Under the pieces are notes generated by a model that was not told where the DNA came from, ran no database searches, and worked only from the letters and a program-made list of their open reading frames with translations. A stretch of 64,000 nucleotides of DNA from JAVBLP01 sp052034625 (GTDB lineage: Bacteria > Elusimicrobiota > Endomicrobiia > Endomicrobiales > Endomicrobiaceae): contig JBPOII010000006.1 of NCBI GenBank assembly GCA_052034625.1, positions 1 to 64,000 of the forward strand, written 5' to 3'. The translations under genes were made by a program, and so were the position numbers. Of this stretch, positions 40,639-49,833 are shown piece by piece (within the stretch, counting starts at the first letter, position 1; each line of letters begins with the position of its first letter).

Positions 40639-42426
40639 TTATTCATCAATTTTTAGAACAGCCACGAATGCTTCAGGCGGTATTTCAACTTTTCCAAACT
40701 GTCTCATTTTACGTTTTCCTTCTTTCTGTTTTTCAAGAAGTTTACGTTTTCTTGTAATATCTCCTCCATAGCATTTTGCAAGCACATCTTTGCGCATGGC
40801 TGATATATTTTCTCTTGCTATTATTTTATTATTAACTTTCGCCTGAATCGGTATCTCAAACATATGTCTTGGAATAATGCCTCTGAGTTTTTCAGTTAAA
40901 AAATGTGCCACGGTTTGTGCCTTATCTTTATGAACGATCACTGAAAAAGCGTCAACAACTTCTGAATTTATCATTATTTCAAGTTTTACCAAATCACCTT
41001 GCTGAGGTTCGATATGTACATAATCAAATGATGCATATCCTTTTGAAACTGATTTTAGTGCATCATAAAAACCGACAATGATTTCAGCTAGCGGCAAGTG
41101 ATATTTCAACACGACTATCTTGGCATTTAAATACTTCATTTGTATTTGTTTGCCTCTTCTCTTCTGGCAAAGTTCAAACAATGCACCGAGATATTCTACA
41201 GGAGATATTATAGTAGCTTCAACATAAGGTTCCCATGTCTCTTCAATATCCGCATTATTAGGGAATTTTGCGGGATTATCGATAGTAAGCATCTGTCCTT
41301 TTGTTTTAACTTTATAAACAACGTTTGGCGATGTAACCAAAAGATTAAGTCCGAACTCTCTTTCAAGCCTTTCTTTTACTATTTCAAGATGCAAAGATCC
41401 GAGGAAACCGCATCTAAAGCCAAAGCCGAGCGCTACAGAAGTTTCGGGAAAATAAACAAGTGATGAGTCCGACAGCCTTAATTTTTCCAAAGCGTTCTTA
41501 AGCCCGTCATAATCAGATGTGCTGAACGGATAAAGACCGGCAAAAACAAAAGGATTTATTTCTTTATAACCCGCATGAGGATGTGTCGTAGGTCTTTTGC
41601 TTTCTGTAATGGTATCACCTATCTTTATATCGTGTATATCTTTTATACCGGCAACAAGATAACCGACTTCTCCGGAAGAAAGCTCATCAGCTTCCACCAT
41701 TCTTATTTTCATATAACCGACTTCAATAACTTCATATTCAACATCTGAAGCCATAAACCTTACTTTCATTCCTTTTTTAATAATACCGTCAAAAACCCTT
41801 ATTATGACTATGACCCCTCTGTATGAATCATAAAAAGAATCAAATATCAATGCAGATAAAGGTTCATCTTTAGAAATGGCAGCAGGAGGAACATTAGCTA
41901 TTACTGAATCAACAATTTCACCTATACCTATGCCTTCTTTGGCGCTTGCAAGTATGGGTTCAGCATCGACCTCAAGACCTTCTTTCATTTGTTCATAAGC
42001 ACTGTCTACGTCAGCCGTAGGGAGATCGATCTTATTTATTACCGGAATTATTTTCAACTTTGCGTTCTTTGCAAGCATTGTATTGGCAAGTGTCTGTGCT
42101 TCCACACCCTGCGATGCATCAATAACAAGCAATGCACCTTCACAAGCTGCAAGAGCTCTTGAGACTTCATAAGTAAAATCCACATGTCCGGGAGTATCAA
42201 TAAGGTTTAAAATATATTTTTTTCCGTTCTTATCTTTATAATCCATTCTGATCGCTTTGGCTTTAATTGTTATCCCTCTTTCCCTTTCAAGCTCCATACC
42301 GTCCAATATCTGTTCTTTCATTTCCCTTGTTGAAATAGTTCCGGTATATTCAAGCAGCCTGTCCGCCAAAGTGCTTTTTCCATGATCGATGTGAGCAATA
42401 ATACAGAAATTTCTTATATTTGACAC
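40639..42426 (-). CDS. lepA: Elongation factor 4 (back-translocating GTPase)
   Basis: Ribosome-associated GTPase. The 595-residue protein has the G1 loop AHIDHGKSTLADRLLEYTG, RERGITIKA (G2), DTPGHVDF (G3) and NKIDLP (G4). The LepA-specific C-terminal domain contains VHKDKAQ and ends near ARENISAMRKDVLAKCYGGD and RKRKLLEKQKEGKRKM. It is full length. The start codon is GTG at 42426 with only a weak GAGAAA upstream. It lies 27 nt after ptsI and 11 nt before lepB. Confidence 0.97.
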   Translation of the reverse strand: MSNIRNFCIIAHIDHGKSTLADRLLEYTGTISTREMKEQILDGMELERERGITIKAKAIRMDYKDKNGKKYILNLIDTPGHVDFTYEVSRALAACEGALLVIDASQGVEAQTLANTMLAKNAKLKIIPVINKIDLPTADVDSAYEQMKEGLEVDAEPILASAKEGIGIGEIVDSVIANVPPAAISKDEPLSALIFDSFYDSYRGVIVIIRVFDGIIKKGMKVRFMASDVEYEVIEVGYMKIRMVEADELSSGEVGYLVAGIKDIHDIKIGDTITESKRPTTHPHAGYKEINPFVFAGLYPFSTSDYDGLKNALEKLRLSDSSLVYFPETSVALGFGFRCGFLGSLHLEIVKERLEREFGLNLLVTSPNVVYKVKTKGQMLTIDNPAKFPNNADIEETWEPYVEATIISPVEYLGALFELCQKRRGKQIQMKYLNAKIVVLKYHLPLAEIIVGFYDALKSVSKGYASFDYVHIEPQQGDLVKLEIMINSEVVDAFSVIVHKDKAQTVAHFLTEKLRGIIPRHMFEIPIQAKVNNKIIARENISAMRKDVLAKCYGGDITRKRKLLEKQKEGKRKMRQFGKVEIPPEAFVAVLKIDE

Positions 42427-42453
42427 TTTCTCTTTATCCTTTTTTCACCTAGA

Positions 42454-44202
42454 TTATATTTCTTTCATTTCAATACTTTGCAGTATTTTATAAATCTCTT
42501 CTCTTTCACCGCATTCTAATATTTTTTTAGCAGCTTTTTTTGCATCGCTTAAAGTTATGCTTCGTATAACTTGCTTTATTTTTGGGATCTGTGCAGATGA
42601 AACACTGAACTCATCCAGACCGAAACCAAGTAAAATAGGAGTATAGCTCGGATCACCGGCCATTTCGCCGCACATTCCGACATCTATGCCAGCCTTGTGT
42701 CCCTCGTCGATTATTTTCTTTATAAGTCTTAAGATAGCAGGATGCAGCGGATCATAAAGATTTGCCACGTTTTCATTTACCCTGTCAACAGCCAGTGTAT
42801 ATTGGATCAAATCATTCGTTCCTATTGATACAAAGTTTAATTCTTTAGCAAGAGAATCCATTATCATCGCTGCTGAAGGAACTTCTATCATTGCTCCGAC
42901 TTCAATATCTTCATCGAATTTAATTTTTTCATTCCTTAGATCATTCTTTACTTTTTCAAGTATTTTATTGGCTTCCCTTAATTCCTCAATACCTGATATC
43001 ATCGGATACATCAGCCTTATTTTGCCTTTAGCGGAAGCACGAAGGACTCCTCTAAGCTGATCTATAAATATATCCGGATATTTCAAACAAAGTCTTATCG
43101 CCCTTAAACCCATAAAAGGATTTTCTTCAGCCGGCATGTTTAAAAGTCCAAGTTTTGCAAGTTTATCCCCGCCGAGATCGACTGTCCTGATTATCGTAAC
43201 AGCAGGAGAGATATCATTAACAACTTTAGTATAATTTTCAAAATGTTCTTCTTCTGTGGGCATACTATTGCGGTTAAAATACATAAACTCCGTTCTATAT
43301 AAACCTATGCCCATAGCTCCATTGTTTAAAACCATTTTAGTTTCATCAGGATTATCAATGTTTGCATATATGAGAACTCTGTGTTCATCAAGAGTTTCTG
43401 CTGGAAGATCTTTAAGTTTCTTAAGCTCTTTGTTTTTTGCGGACTGAATCTCAAACTCTTTCTCATATTTTTCGATAATATCTTCGGTTGGGTTAAGAAT
43501 AACTTCACCATTATTTCCGTCAACAATAATAGTTTCTCCGGAACGTACCTGTGAAGAAATTGTCCTTAAGCCTACAACTGCCGGAATTTCAAGACCCTGT
43601 GCAACAATTGCAGTATGCGATGTTTTTCCACCAATATCCGTCACAAAACCTTTTACAAATTTTTCTCTTATTGCAACGGTATCTGCAGGCGTAAGATTAT
43701 GAGCAACGACTATTGACTCTTTATCAATGCTTGAAAGAGCTTTTTTCTGTTTCCCTAAAAGGTTGCCGAGTATTTTTTTACCGACATCTTGTATATCTTG
43801 TTTTCTTTCACGGAAATACTCATCCTCTATGCTCTCAAAAGAACGAATGATTTTATCTAAAACCTTAAAAATAGCATATTCGGCATTTGTACCTTCTTCT
43901 ATCATTTTAACCGTATCTTTTTTCATGACAGGATCATCAAGAATAAGAAGGTGCACATCAGCTATTTTCGCATAATTCTCGCCGAGAACATCATTTATCT
44001 TGCTATAAGTTATCTGAAGTTCAGACCGGGTCTTTTCTATCGCAGACTCAAAACGTTGAAGCTCTGCATCCCTAGCATTTTTCGGGATCTCCTTATGAAT
44101 AAGAAAGAAATCATCGTCCTCAAGTAAAAAAACCTTACCTATCGCAATACCTGAAGAAGCTGCGACTCCTTTCAATACAAGATTTTTTTTATTCTGCGAC
44201 AT
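42454..44202 (-). CDS. ptsI: PTS enzyme I (phosphoenolpyruvate-protein phosphotransferase)
   Basis: Transfers phosphate from PEP to HPr, starting the sugar PTS. The 582-residue protein has the swivelling His domain with His196 in GGKTSHTAIVAQGLEIPAVVG. The PEP-binding barrel has GIGLYRTEFMY, NPFMGLRAIRLCL, SIGTNDLIQYTLAVDR and the catalytic Cys in VGMCGEMAGDP. Length is standard. AGAGG precedes the ATG. It follows ptsH by 6 nt. Being in the same run as HprK, HPr and the EII genes, it supports one complete phosphorelay. Confidence 0.98.
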   Translation of the reverse strand: MSQNKKNLVLKGVAASSGIAIGKVFLLEDDDFFLIHKEIPKNARDAELQRFESAIEKTRSELQITYSKINDVLGENYAKIADVHLLILDDPVMKKDTVKMIEEGTNAEYAIFKVLDKIIRSFESIEDEYFRERKQDIQDVGKKILGNLLGKQKKALSSIDKESIVVAHNLTPADTVAIREKFVKGFVTDIGGKTSHTAIVAQGLEIPAVVGLRTISSQVRSGETIIVDGNNGEVILNPTEDIIEKYEKEFEIQSAKNKELKKLKDLPAETLDEHRVLIYANIDNPDETKMVLNNGAMGIGLYRTEFMYFNRNSMPTEEEHFENYTKVVNDISPAVTIIRTVDLGGDKLAKLGLLNMPAEENPFMGLRAIRLCLKYPDIFIDQLRGVLRASAKGKIRLMYPMISGIEELREANKILEKVKNDLRNEKIKFDEDIEVGAMIEVPSAAMIMDSLAKELNFVSIGTNDLIQYTLAVDRVNENVANLYDPLHPAILRLIKKIIDEGHKAGIDVGMCGEMAGDPSYTPILLGFGLDEFSVSSAQIPKIKQVIRSITLSDAKKAAKKILECGEREEIYKILQSIEMKEI

Positions 44203-44208
44203 TATTAT

Positions 44209-44478
44209 TTACCTCTGCTCCAAAAATTCTGAATTAAAAAGATTCTCTACTGCCGATAATACTTCATTTTCATCAACACCGTCCGCGATAAATTTTAATT
44301 CACTGCCGGGACCGGCTGCTAAAGTTAAAACTCCCATAATACTCTTTGAATCAACTTCAAAGTCGTCCTTAATTATTTTCACATTCGACTTAAACTTTGC
44401 AACAGTCTGCACAAGCAAAGCAGCAGGTCTTGCATGGAGACCCATTTTGTTGGAAACCTTTATAATTTTCTCTTTCAT
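44209..44478 (-). CDS. ptsH: PTS phosphocarrier protein HPr
   Basis: An 89-residue phosphocarrier. His15 sits in KMGLHARPA, the site phosphorylated by enzyme I. Ser46 sits in DSKSIMGVL, the site phosphorylated by HPr kinase. Both sites are intact, so HPr can both carry phosphate to the EII proteins and act as a regulator through HprK, which is encoded in the same run. It starts 1 nt after the EIID stop and is followed by ptsI. Confidence 0.97.
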   Translation of the reverse strand: MKEKIIKVSNKMGLHARPAALLVQTVAKFKSNVKIIKDDFEVDSKSIMGVLTLAAGPGSELKFIADGVDENEVLSAVENLFNSEFLEQR

Positions 44479-44479
44479 T

Positions 44480-45265
44480 TCATATTCCTAAATAAGACAT
44501 TATTATACATATCAAGATTATTGAGTAAAACATAAATGTTGCACTGAACCGACCCAATATAATTGCCGGGACAAGAACTGCACCATAAACAACAGCATCC
44601 GGAATAAATGTTCCGAAAAAATTAGCATTCAACGGCGCAACTCCAAATACTTTAAAGTAAAAAAACATTGAGAAAATGACAAATATGAGTCCTGCATATC
44701 GCATCATTTCCCACAAAAACTTAATTTCAAGCTTTGAGATCATATTAATGCTGTCCTTATCCAATCTAAAACTTATAAACATCAGCCAATATCTGAAAGG
44801 AATGTGGACAATATTATAAGAAAACAAAAAGAACACTGGAACGAATACACTATAACTTGCAAAATCAGAAGGAAGAACCCGGGCAAACAATATTATTAAG
44901 AAAACGCATATAAATGACAGAAAAGGTCTCAGAGTTCCCCAAAAAAATGAATCCCCTATCGCAGCAAGAGAACCGGACATAGAACTTTTTATTTGATTAA
45001 CACTTTCCGGCGGCATTTCACCCGTTGATATCCTCTTTTCCATATTTGAAGTAATAGCAACTATAGCATTTGCCATATATGGATGTGTATTAAAAAAGCT
45101 TATATGTCTTAAGAAAGCACGTCTTCTTTCATTTTTATCCGTATATATCTTATCCAAATATGGTTTAATAACGAATAAAAAACCGATATTTTGCAGTCTC
45201 TCAAAATTCCATAAAGACTGTATAAAAAAAGCTTTGATGAACATTTTGTAATATATTTTATTCAT
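44480..45265 (-). CDS. PTS mannose/fructose/sorbose family EIID component
   Basis: Membrane subunit of a mannose-type permease. The 261-residue protein begins with FIKAFFIQSLWNFERLQNIGFLF-type sequence and has HISFFNTHPYMANAIVA, GSLAAIGDSFFWGTLRPFLS and several C-terminal membrane segments; all belong to EIID. It overlaps EIIC by 4 nt and is followed by ptsH. The sugar specificity (mannose, glucose, sorbose, amino sugars) cannot be read from sequence. Confidence 0.94.
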   Translation of the reverse strand: MNKIYYKMFIKAFFIQSLWNFERLQNIGFLFVIKPYLDKIYTDKNERRRAFLRHISFFNTHPYMANAIVAITSNMEKRISTGEMPPESVNQIKSSMSGSLAAIGDSFFWGTLRPFLSFICVFLIILFARVLPSDFASYSVFVPVFFLFSYNIVHIPFRYWLMFISFRLDKDSINMISKLEIKFLWEMMRYAGLIFVIFSMFFYFKVFGVAPLNANFFGTFIPDAVVYGAVLVPAIILGRFSATFMFYSIILICIIMSYLGI

Positions 45266-45903
45266 TTATTTATAAAAGGGATTTTTATATTCCTGAAATT
45301 ATACAAAACAGCTCCAAAACCCAATATAGGTAAAAGATACCAGGCTTTTTTAAATCCCATTATTACAAAAGCCGGTAACTGTAAATAAATGCCTTGGAAT
45401 ATCCAGCCTCCGACGACCATTACAAGAAGATAAAACAAATAAGCTCTTAAAAGAAAGAAAAACAGACCGATGAAAATGCCGATGTTTATCCTGTTTTCTT
45501 TGTTTCTTTTTACTCCTATTTCCACCCAGCGCATAATTTTTATATTGAAATTTCTTCCGGCAATATCTATTTCCTTATAAAAATAGGCAAACGGGATTGC
45601 CAGAATAAGACCAAGTATTCCGGCCTCATTTACTCCGGGGAAAAACTTACATGCCCAATATACCGACAATATACTTATTGATGAAATATCTACAGGAACT
45701 GCTACTCCCATCGGAATCGCATTTATCCATACCATTTCAACTATCATTCCTATCCAAAGACCAAGATTTATATCTCCCATTAAAAAACCAAACAGAGGAG
45801 CACAAAATATCGGTCGGCATATCATAAACTGACCGAATGCCGTAATATCAGTACTGCACAAACACGCAATCAATGCGAAAATAAAAACACTTTCTATTAT
45901 CAT
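45262..45903 (-). CDS. PTS mannose/fructose/sorbose family EIIC component
   Basis: Polytopic permease subunit. The 213-residue protein has FGQFMICRPIFCAPLFGFLMGD near the N-terminus (the family's RP-x-x-x-P region). It also has GLWIGMIVEMVWINAIPMGVAVP and further membrane helices, ending in a short charged tail. It is shorter than the common 240-270 residues but reads through intact. It lies 2 nt after the GH57 gene and overlaps EIID by 4 nt. Confidence 0.9.
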   Translation of the reverse strand: MIIESVFIFALIACLCSTDITAFGQFMICRPIFCAPLFGFLMGDINLGLWIGMIVEMVWINAIPMGVAVPVDISSISILSVYWACKFFPGVNEAGILGLILAIPFAYFYKEIDIAGRNFNIKIMRWVEIGVKRNKENRINIGIFIGLFFFLLRAYLFYLLVMVVGGWIFQGIYLQLPAFVIMGFKKAWYLLPILGFGAVLYNFRNIKIPFINK

Positions 45904-45905
45904 AT

Positions 45906-47969
45906 TTATTTAAACTTAATAAGTGTTTCTAAAGAAAAAGATAATTTTCCTTTTGAAGCAATTACGCTTTTTATCATTGGAACGACTACAGTTCCTTGAT
46001 ATGTTTTCTCATATCCGTTCTCAGAATTTGAAACAGTTTCAACAGGACATACAAACATATCACATTTTTTAGAAAAGTTGATTTCTATTTCAAAATTAAA
46101 GAAATCATCGAATCTTTTCCAAGAATCTATACCTCTCAGTTCTGCCGTGTCATTATCTGTCTTTGATGAAAAAGCAAAAACTTGTTCAGGAGCAAAGCAT
46201 ATTTCGAGTGATTCATAAGAATTATTATAAATTTCATATTCCGTTTTATATCCGCCGGAAGTATTGGGAATAATCGTTTTGATTATTTTTATTTCTTTGC
46301 CTTTTACCTTTCCGCTTCTCTCAAGAATGAGTTTGCTTCCTTTCACTTTTGCAGTATATTCGCCGGACACAAAATCGCCAAGTTCTTCATATCTTGAGAA
46401 CAGATAGTCATCATATTGAATACCTTCTGGAAAGAAATGATCTACAAGAGACGAACGCCTGTAGTTGTCATAAACCAAATATTTATCAAGCCCTGCTTCT
46501 TTAACTTTAACGGCATCACTGTGTATAGTCTGGACTTCTTGTTGTTCATCACTTGCAAGAACAGCATTATGAATATTTTCTCTAAGCTTTTTATGGTATG
46601 ATTCATACCTTCTTGTAAGCGTATCCAAAATATTTTGATTTATCTTAAACATATCCCATTCAAAGATTGTACCACCGGCAGAAGGTTTTACGTAAATATT
46701 CTGTATTTTACTTTCATAAAGATACTCATCTTTTGTATCGCAGTCAAAATCCGTAATATTCCAGGCAGCTTTTTTGAGCATAGCTTTATTATATATTCCT
46801 TCAGCTTTTAGAAGTGAATTATAAACTGCATTTCTCAAATGCGGAAGATAAAGTCCTCCGAATACTCCATGCCAATAAGCACAATTGCACTGTCCTGCAT
46901 AGAGTTCATCTATTGCGTTTTTAGGCAAAGTCTTTTTCTTGTCAGCATATTTTTTAATTTTATCGCTTACATAAAGCATCTTCTTATGCATATTATTTGA
47001 TTCTTCATATTTTGTAAGAAAATTGCGCCAAAAACCGCCGTGAAGGAATGTTCTTATTTCATTATCTCCTCCATATCTATTAAGGACTTCTTCAAATTTC
47101 TGCTGTGCAATGCTTGGGAGAGACCATTCTGACATTTCAAAATATGATGCACAGGGAAGATAGACTCTTCCTGATGAGCGCTGACTTTTCATAATATCGG
47201 AAAAACTCACTGTTTCAACAATATCTGAGTTCTCTTCTATTGCCGTAAGGAATTTTTCAAGCCAGCCATTTTCATAAACATGTTTATTTGTACCAGGCCA
47301 CATACCGAATTTTTCCCCGTCATCAGCCATAACAATAACAGGAGAAGTATCAGGATTTTTAGACACAAGCTCTCTAAAATATTCAATTGTGCGTTCAACA
47401 TCCTGAAAAGGGACTAAATATCTCATCTTCTGGCTTATTGGAAATATATTGAGGCATTCACCCTGTTCTTCGCTCGTATAGTAGCCGTTTAATTTATCAA
47501 CATCCATTCCAGACGCGGCAAAATGAGCGTCGTCAAGAACTGTATATTTAATGCCGCTTTCAACAAGCACTTTTACAAGGCTTGGTTCCCATACACGTTC
47601 CGCAAGCCATATCCCGTCAGCTTCACAGCCGAACTTATTTTTAATATAATTCGTCATCTTAGTTATCTGTCCGACCTTATCTCTATCAGGCAGAGAAGAC
47701 ATAATAGGCTCATAATATCCGCCTGATAATATTTCAAGATTGCCGCTTGAAACAAAATTTTTAACATTTTTTATATATTCCGGATGTTCTTTTTCAAGAA
47801 ATTCCCAGATCATTCCGCTTGCATGAAGACTCCATTTTATTTCAGGATGCTTTAACATTACCTGCATAAAAGGTTTATAGGCAACCTGATATGCTTTTTC
47901 AAAAACCCAGTCGAAATTCCCTACCGGCTGGTGATTGTGTGCGCAAAAAATAAACTTTACTTTACCCAT
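45906..47969 (-). CDS. GH57 family glycoside hydrolase / 4-alpha-glucanotransferase
   Basis: Acts on alpha-1,4-glucans (starch, glycogen, maltodextrin). The 687-residue protein starts with the GH57 motif FCAHNHQPVGNF. It has SLHASG, GGYYEPIM, the nucleophile Glu124 in GIWLAERVWEP and the acid/base region ADDGEKFGMWPGT (Asp216/217). The C-terminal half fits the beta-rich domain of Thermococcus-type 4-alpha-glucanotransferases. No signal peptide is present, so it is cytoplasmic. It sits between the EIIB and EIIC genes, overlapping EIIB by 8 nt. That placement suggests coupling of glucan turnover with PTS sugar supply. Transferase versus hydrolase activity is not certain. Confidence 0.93.
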   Translation of the reverse strand: MGKVKFIFCAHNHQPVGNFDWVFEKAYQVAYKPFMQVMLKHPEIKWSLHASGMIWEFLEKEHPEYIKNVKNFVSSGNLEILSGGYYEPIMSSLPDRDKVGQITKMTNYIKNKFGCEADGIWLAERVWEPSLVKVLVESGIKYTVLDDAHFAASGMDVDKLNGYYTSEEQGECLNIFPISQKMRYLVPFQDVERTIEYFRELVSKNPDTSPVIVMADDGEKFGMWPGTNKHVYENGWLEKFLTAIEENSDIVETVSFSDIMKSQRSSGRVYLPCASYFEMSEWSLPSIAQQKFEEVLNRYGGDNEIRTFLHGGFWRNFLTKYEESNNMHKKMLYVSDKIKKYADKKKTLPKNAIDELYAGQCNCAYWHGVFGGLYLPHLRNAVYNSLLKAEGIYNKAMLKKAAWNITDFDCDTKDEYLYESKIQNIYVKPSAGGTIFEWDMFKINQNILDTLTRRYESYHKKLRENIHNAVLASDEQQEVQTIHSDAVKVKEAGLDKYLVYDNYRRSSLVDHFFPEGIQYDDYLFSRYEELGDFVSGEYTAKVKGSKLILERSGKVKGKEIKIIKTIIPNTSGGYKTEYEIYNNSYESLEICFAPEQVFAFSSKTDNDTAELRGIDSWKRFDDFFNFEIEINFSKKCDMFVCPVETVSNSENGYEKTYQGTVVVPMIKSVIASKGKLSFSLETLIKFK

Positions 47970-48471
47970 TTACTTTCCTTACCTTTTTATATTCTTTTTC
48001 TATAAGAGGAATAACATTAACTCTTTCATCTGAAGGAAGCACTCTGCCTTCAATCTCTACACCTTTTGTATATATTGCATAAAGTTCTTCTATATCTTTA
48101 TCATCGACTGAAAGATTGCATAAGAGCTGTCTTTTACCATGTACAAAATGCATACCGCCTATATTAAGCGATTTGATATCCACACCGTTCTCTATCATAT
48201 ACAAAATGTCTTTAGGGTTTGCGGCAAGCATCATAACTTTATCTTTATCATATTTTCCTGCGGAAACTGCTGCAATAGTGTCTTTAACCGTATTAACCTC
48301 AAGTTCAATACCGCTTGGAACAGCCATAGCCATAAGCATCTTCTGCATATCGTCCGTCGCCGCAGAATCCGAAACAACAACTATTTTATTAACATCTATG
48401 TTTTTGAGCCAGCCCTGCACGATCTGCCCATGCACAAGTCTGTCATCGATCCTTACTAATACTATAGGCAT
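47962..48471 (-). CDS. PTS mannose/fructose/sorbose family EIIB component
   Basis: Cytoplasmic phosphotransfer subunit receiving phosphate from EIIA. The 169-residue protein has the active-site His14 in VRIDDRLVHGQIVQGWLKN, then VVVSDSAATDDMQKMLMAMA and LNIGGMHF, all typical of the family. It starts 10 nt after EIIA and its end overlaps the GH57 gene start by 8 nt. Confidence 0.96.
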   Translation of the reverse strand: MPIVLVRIDDRLVHGQIVQGWLKNIDVNKIVVVSDSAATDDMQKMLMAMAVPSGIELEVNTVKDTIAAVSAGKYDKDKVMMLAANPKDILYMIENGVDIKSLNIGGMHFVHGKRQLLCNLSVDDKDIEELYAIYTKGVEIEGRVLPSDERVNVIPLIEKEYKKVRKVNG

Positions 48472-48481
48472 TAAAACCTCT

Positions 48482-48892
48482 TTATTTCATTCTTTCAAGT
48501 AAAAGCTTCTTAACATTTAATATGCTTTTTTGTCCGTCAATCAAAACTTTTTCAGCAAGCTCTGATGAATTCTTCATTGTCTTACTTGCAAAAATAGCCG
48601 ATAAAATCATCGGCAGATTTACTCCGGCTAGAACTTCAGTATTAAAAGCTCGGCACATTGGTGCAGATGCATTGCAAGGAGTACCTCCTATCATATCGGT
48701 AAGTATAAGTGTTCCGTCATCATCACTAATACTTTTCAAAAGAGTTTCTATTCTTTCCTGCATTTGAGCAAGACTGTCATTAGTACATCTTTCTACGGCA
48801 TAAAGATTCGGCTGCTTACCGGCGATCAGTTCCGCACTGTTAAGCAGTTCCTGAGCGAGTTCTCCATGCGCAACAATTACAATTTTTATCAT
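48482..48892 (-). CDS. PTS mannose-type EIIA component
   Basis: Cytoplasmic EIIA of the mannose family. The 136-residue protein has His9 in IVIVAHGELAQELL as the phosphorylation site. The conserved TDMIGGTPCNASA and AGVNLPMIL segments follow. Its ATG overlaps the yvcK stop (ATGA), and the EIIB gene follows 10 nt downstream. It is the first of the membrane-PTS genes in the run. Confidence 0.96.
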   Translation of the reverse strand: MIKIVIVAHGELAQELLNSAELIAGKQPNLYAVERCTNDSLAQMQERIETLLKSISDDDGTLILTDMIGGTPCNASAPMCRAFNTEVLAGVNLPMILSAIFASKTMKNSSELAEKVLIDGQKSILNVKKLLLERMK

Positions 48893-49833
48893 TTTTTGTT
48901 TTCCTTAATTATCTTAATTAATGCCTTTGCCAATTTATCTGAATCGTGGCGCGCATAAATCTCATCAGAAAACAATTTGGCTTTAACAGTTTTAATATTT
49001 GTTTTATCTAATTTTACCTGATAAGCTCCATATTTTTCATAACGTTTTGCCAGCCTTTCAGGGATCTCACCGCTATTAGCCAAAACACAGTCTATTATGC
49101 CTTTATAAGAGTGTTTTTCTATTGCTTCAATATGCTCTGAAAGCCTATATTCATCAGTTTCTCCGGGCTGTGTCATTATATTTGCTACATATATCTTATA
49201 TGCACCTGAATCTTTTATCGTTTCAGAAATCCCATCAACTAAAAAATTAACTATGATTGATGTATACAGAGAACCGGGACCAAAAATAATTATATCGGCA
49301 TTCTTTAACACTTTTATTACATCAGGATGTGCCGGAGGACTTAAAGGATTCAGTGATATCTCTTTTATCTTTTCTTTAGATTCAGATATCTTACTTTCTC
49401 CGCAAATATGCTTACCGCTTTCAAGTTCAGCTTCCAATACTACGGAAGCAAGAGTAACCGGTAAAACTTTCCCGCGAATGGCAAGAACCTCTCCACTATT
49501 GGCTATGGCATTATCAAATCCGCCGGAAATCGCAGACATTGCAGTTAAAAAAAGATTTCCGAAAGAATGACCCGACAAAGTTCCTTTTGCGGGGAATCTA
49601 TACTGAAACAAACGCGACATCAAACTTTCTTCTTCTGAAAGAGCTACAAGACAGTTCCTGATATCTCCGGGAGGTAAAACTCCAAGCTCATTTCTTAGTT
49701 TTCCTGAGCTGCCGCCGTCATCGGCTACATTTACAATAGCCGTTATATTATTATTGTATTTTTTCAGCCCTCTAAGCAGCGTGGATAATCCTGTTCCACC
49801 GCCAATCGCAGCTATTTTAAGATCTCTCATCAT
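48889..49833 (-). CDS. yvcK: YvcK/CofD-like gluconeogenesis factor
   Basis: YvcK-family proteins bind UDP-sugars and affect central carbon flow and cell-wall precursor supply in Firmicutes. The 314-residue protein has IGGGTGLSTLLRGLKKY, VADDGGSSGKLRNELGVLPPGDIRNCLVALS, GHSFGNLFLTA and GPGSLYTSIIVNFLV. Its start overlaps the rapZ stop by 4 nt (two tandem ATGs are possible). The rapZ-yvcK order is the Firmicutes one; whiA, the usual third member there, is not present. Confidence 0.95.
   Translation of the reverse strand: MMRDLKIAAIGGGTGLSTLLRGLKKYNNNITAIVNVADDGGSSGKLRNELGVLPPGDIRNCLVALSEEESLMSRLFQYRFPAKGTLSGHSFGNLFLTAMSAISGGFDNAIANSGEVLAIRGKVLPVTLASVVLEAELESGKHICGESKISESKEKIKEISLNPLSPPAHPDVIKVLKNADIIIFGPGSLYTSIIVNFLVDGISETIKDSGAYKIYVANIMTQPGETDEYRLSEHIEAIEKHSYKGIIDCVLANSGEIPERLAKRYEKYGAYQVKLDKTNIKTVKAKLFSDEIYARHDSDKLAKALIKIIKENKK

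Noticed and set aside
45262..45903. EIIC as a truncated pseudogene
   Set aside because: It is short for the family but open, with family motifs, and overlaps the next gene by the usual 4 nt; it is more likely a short functional form.
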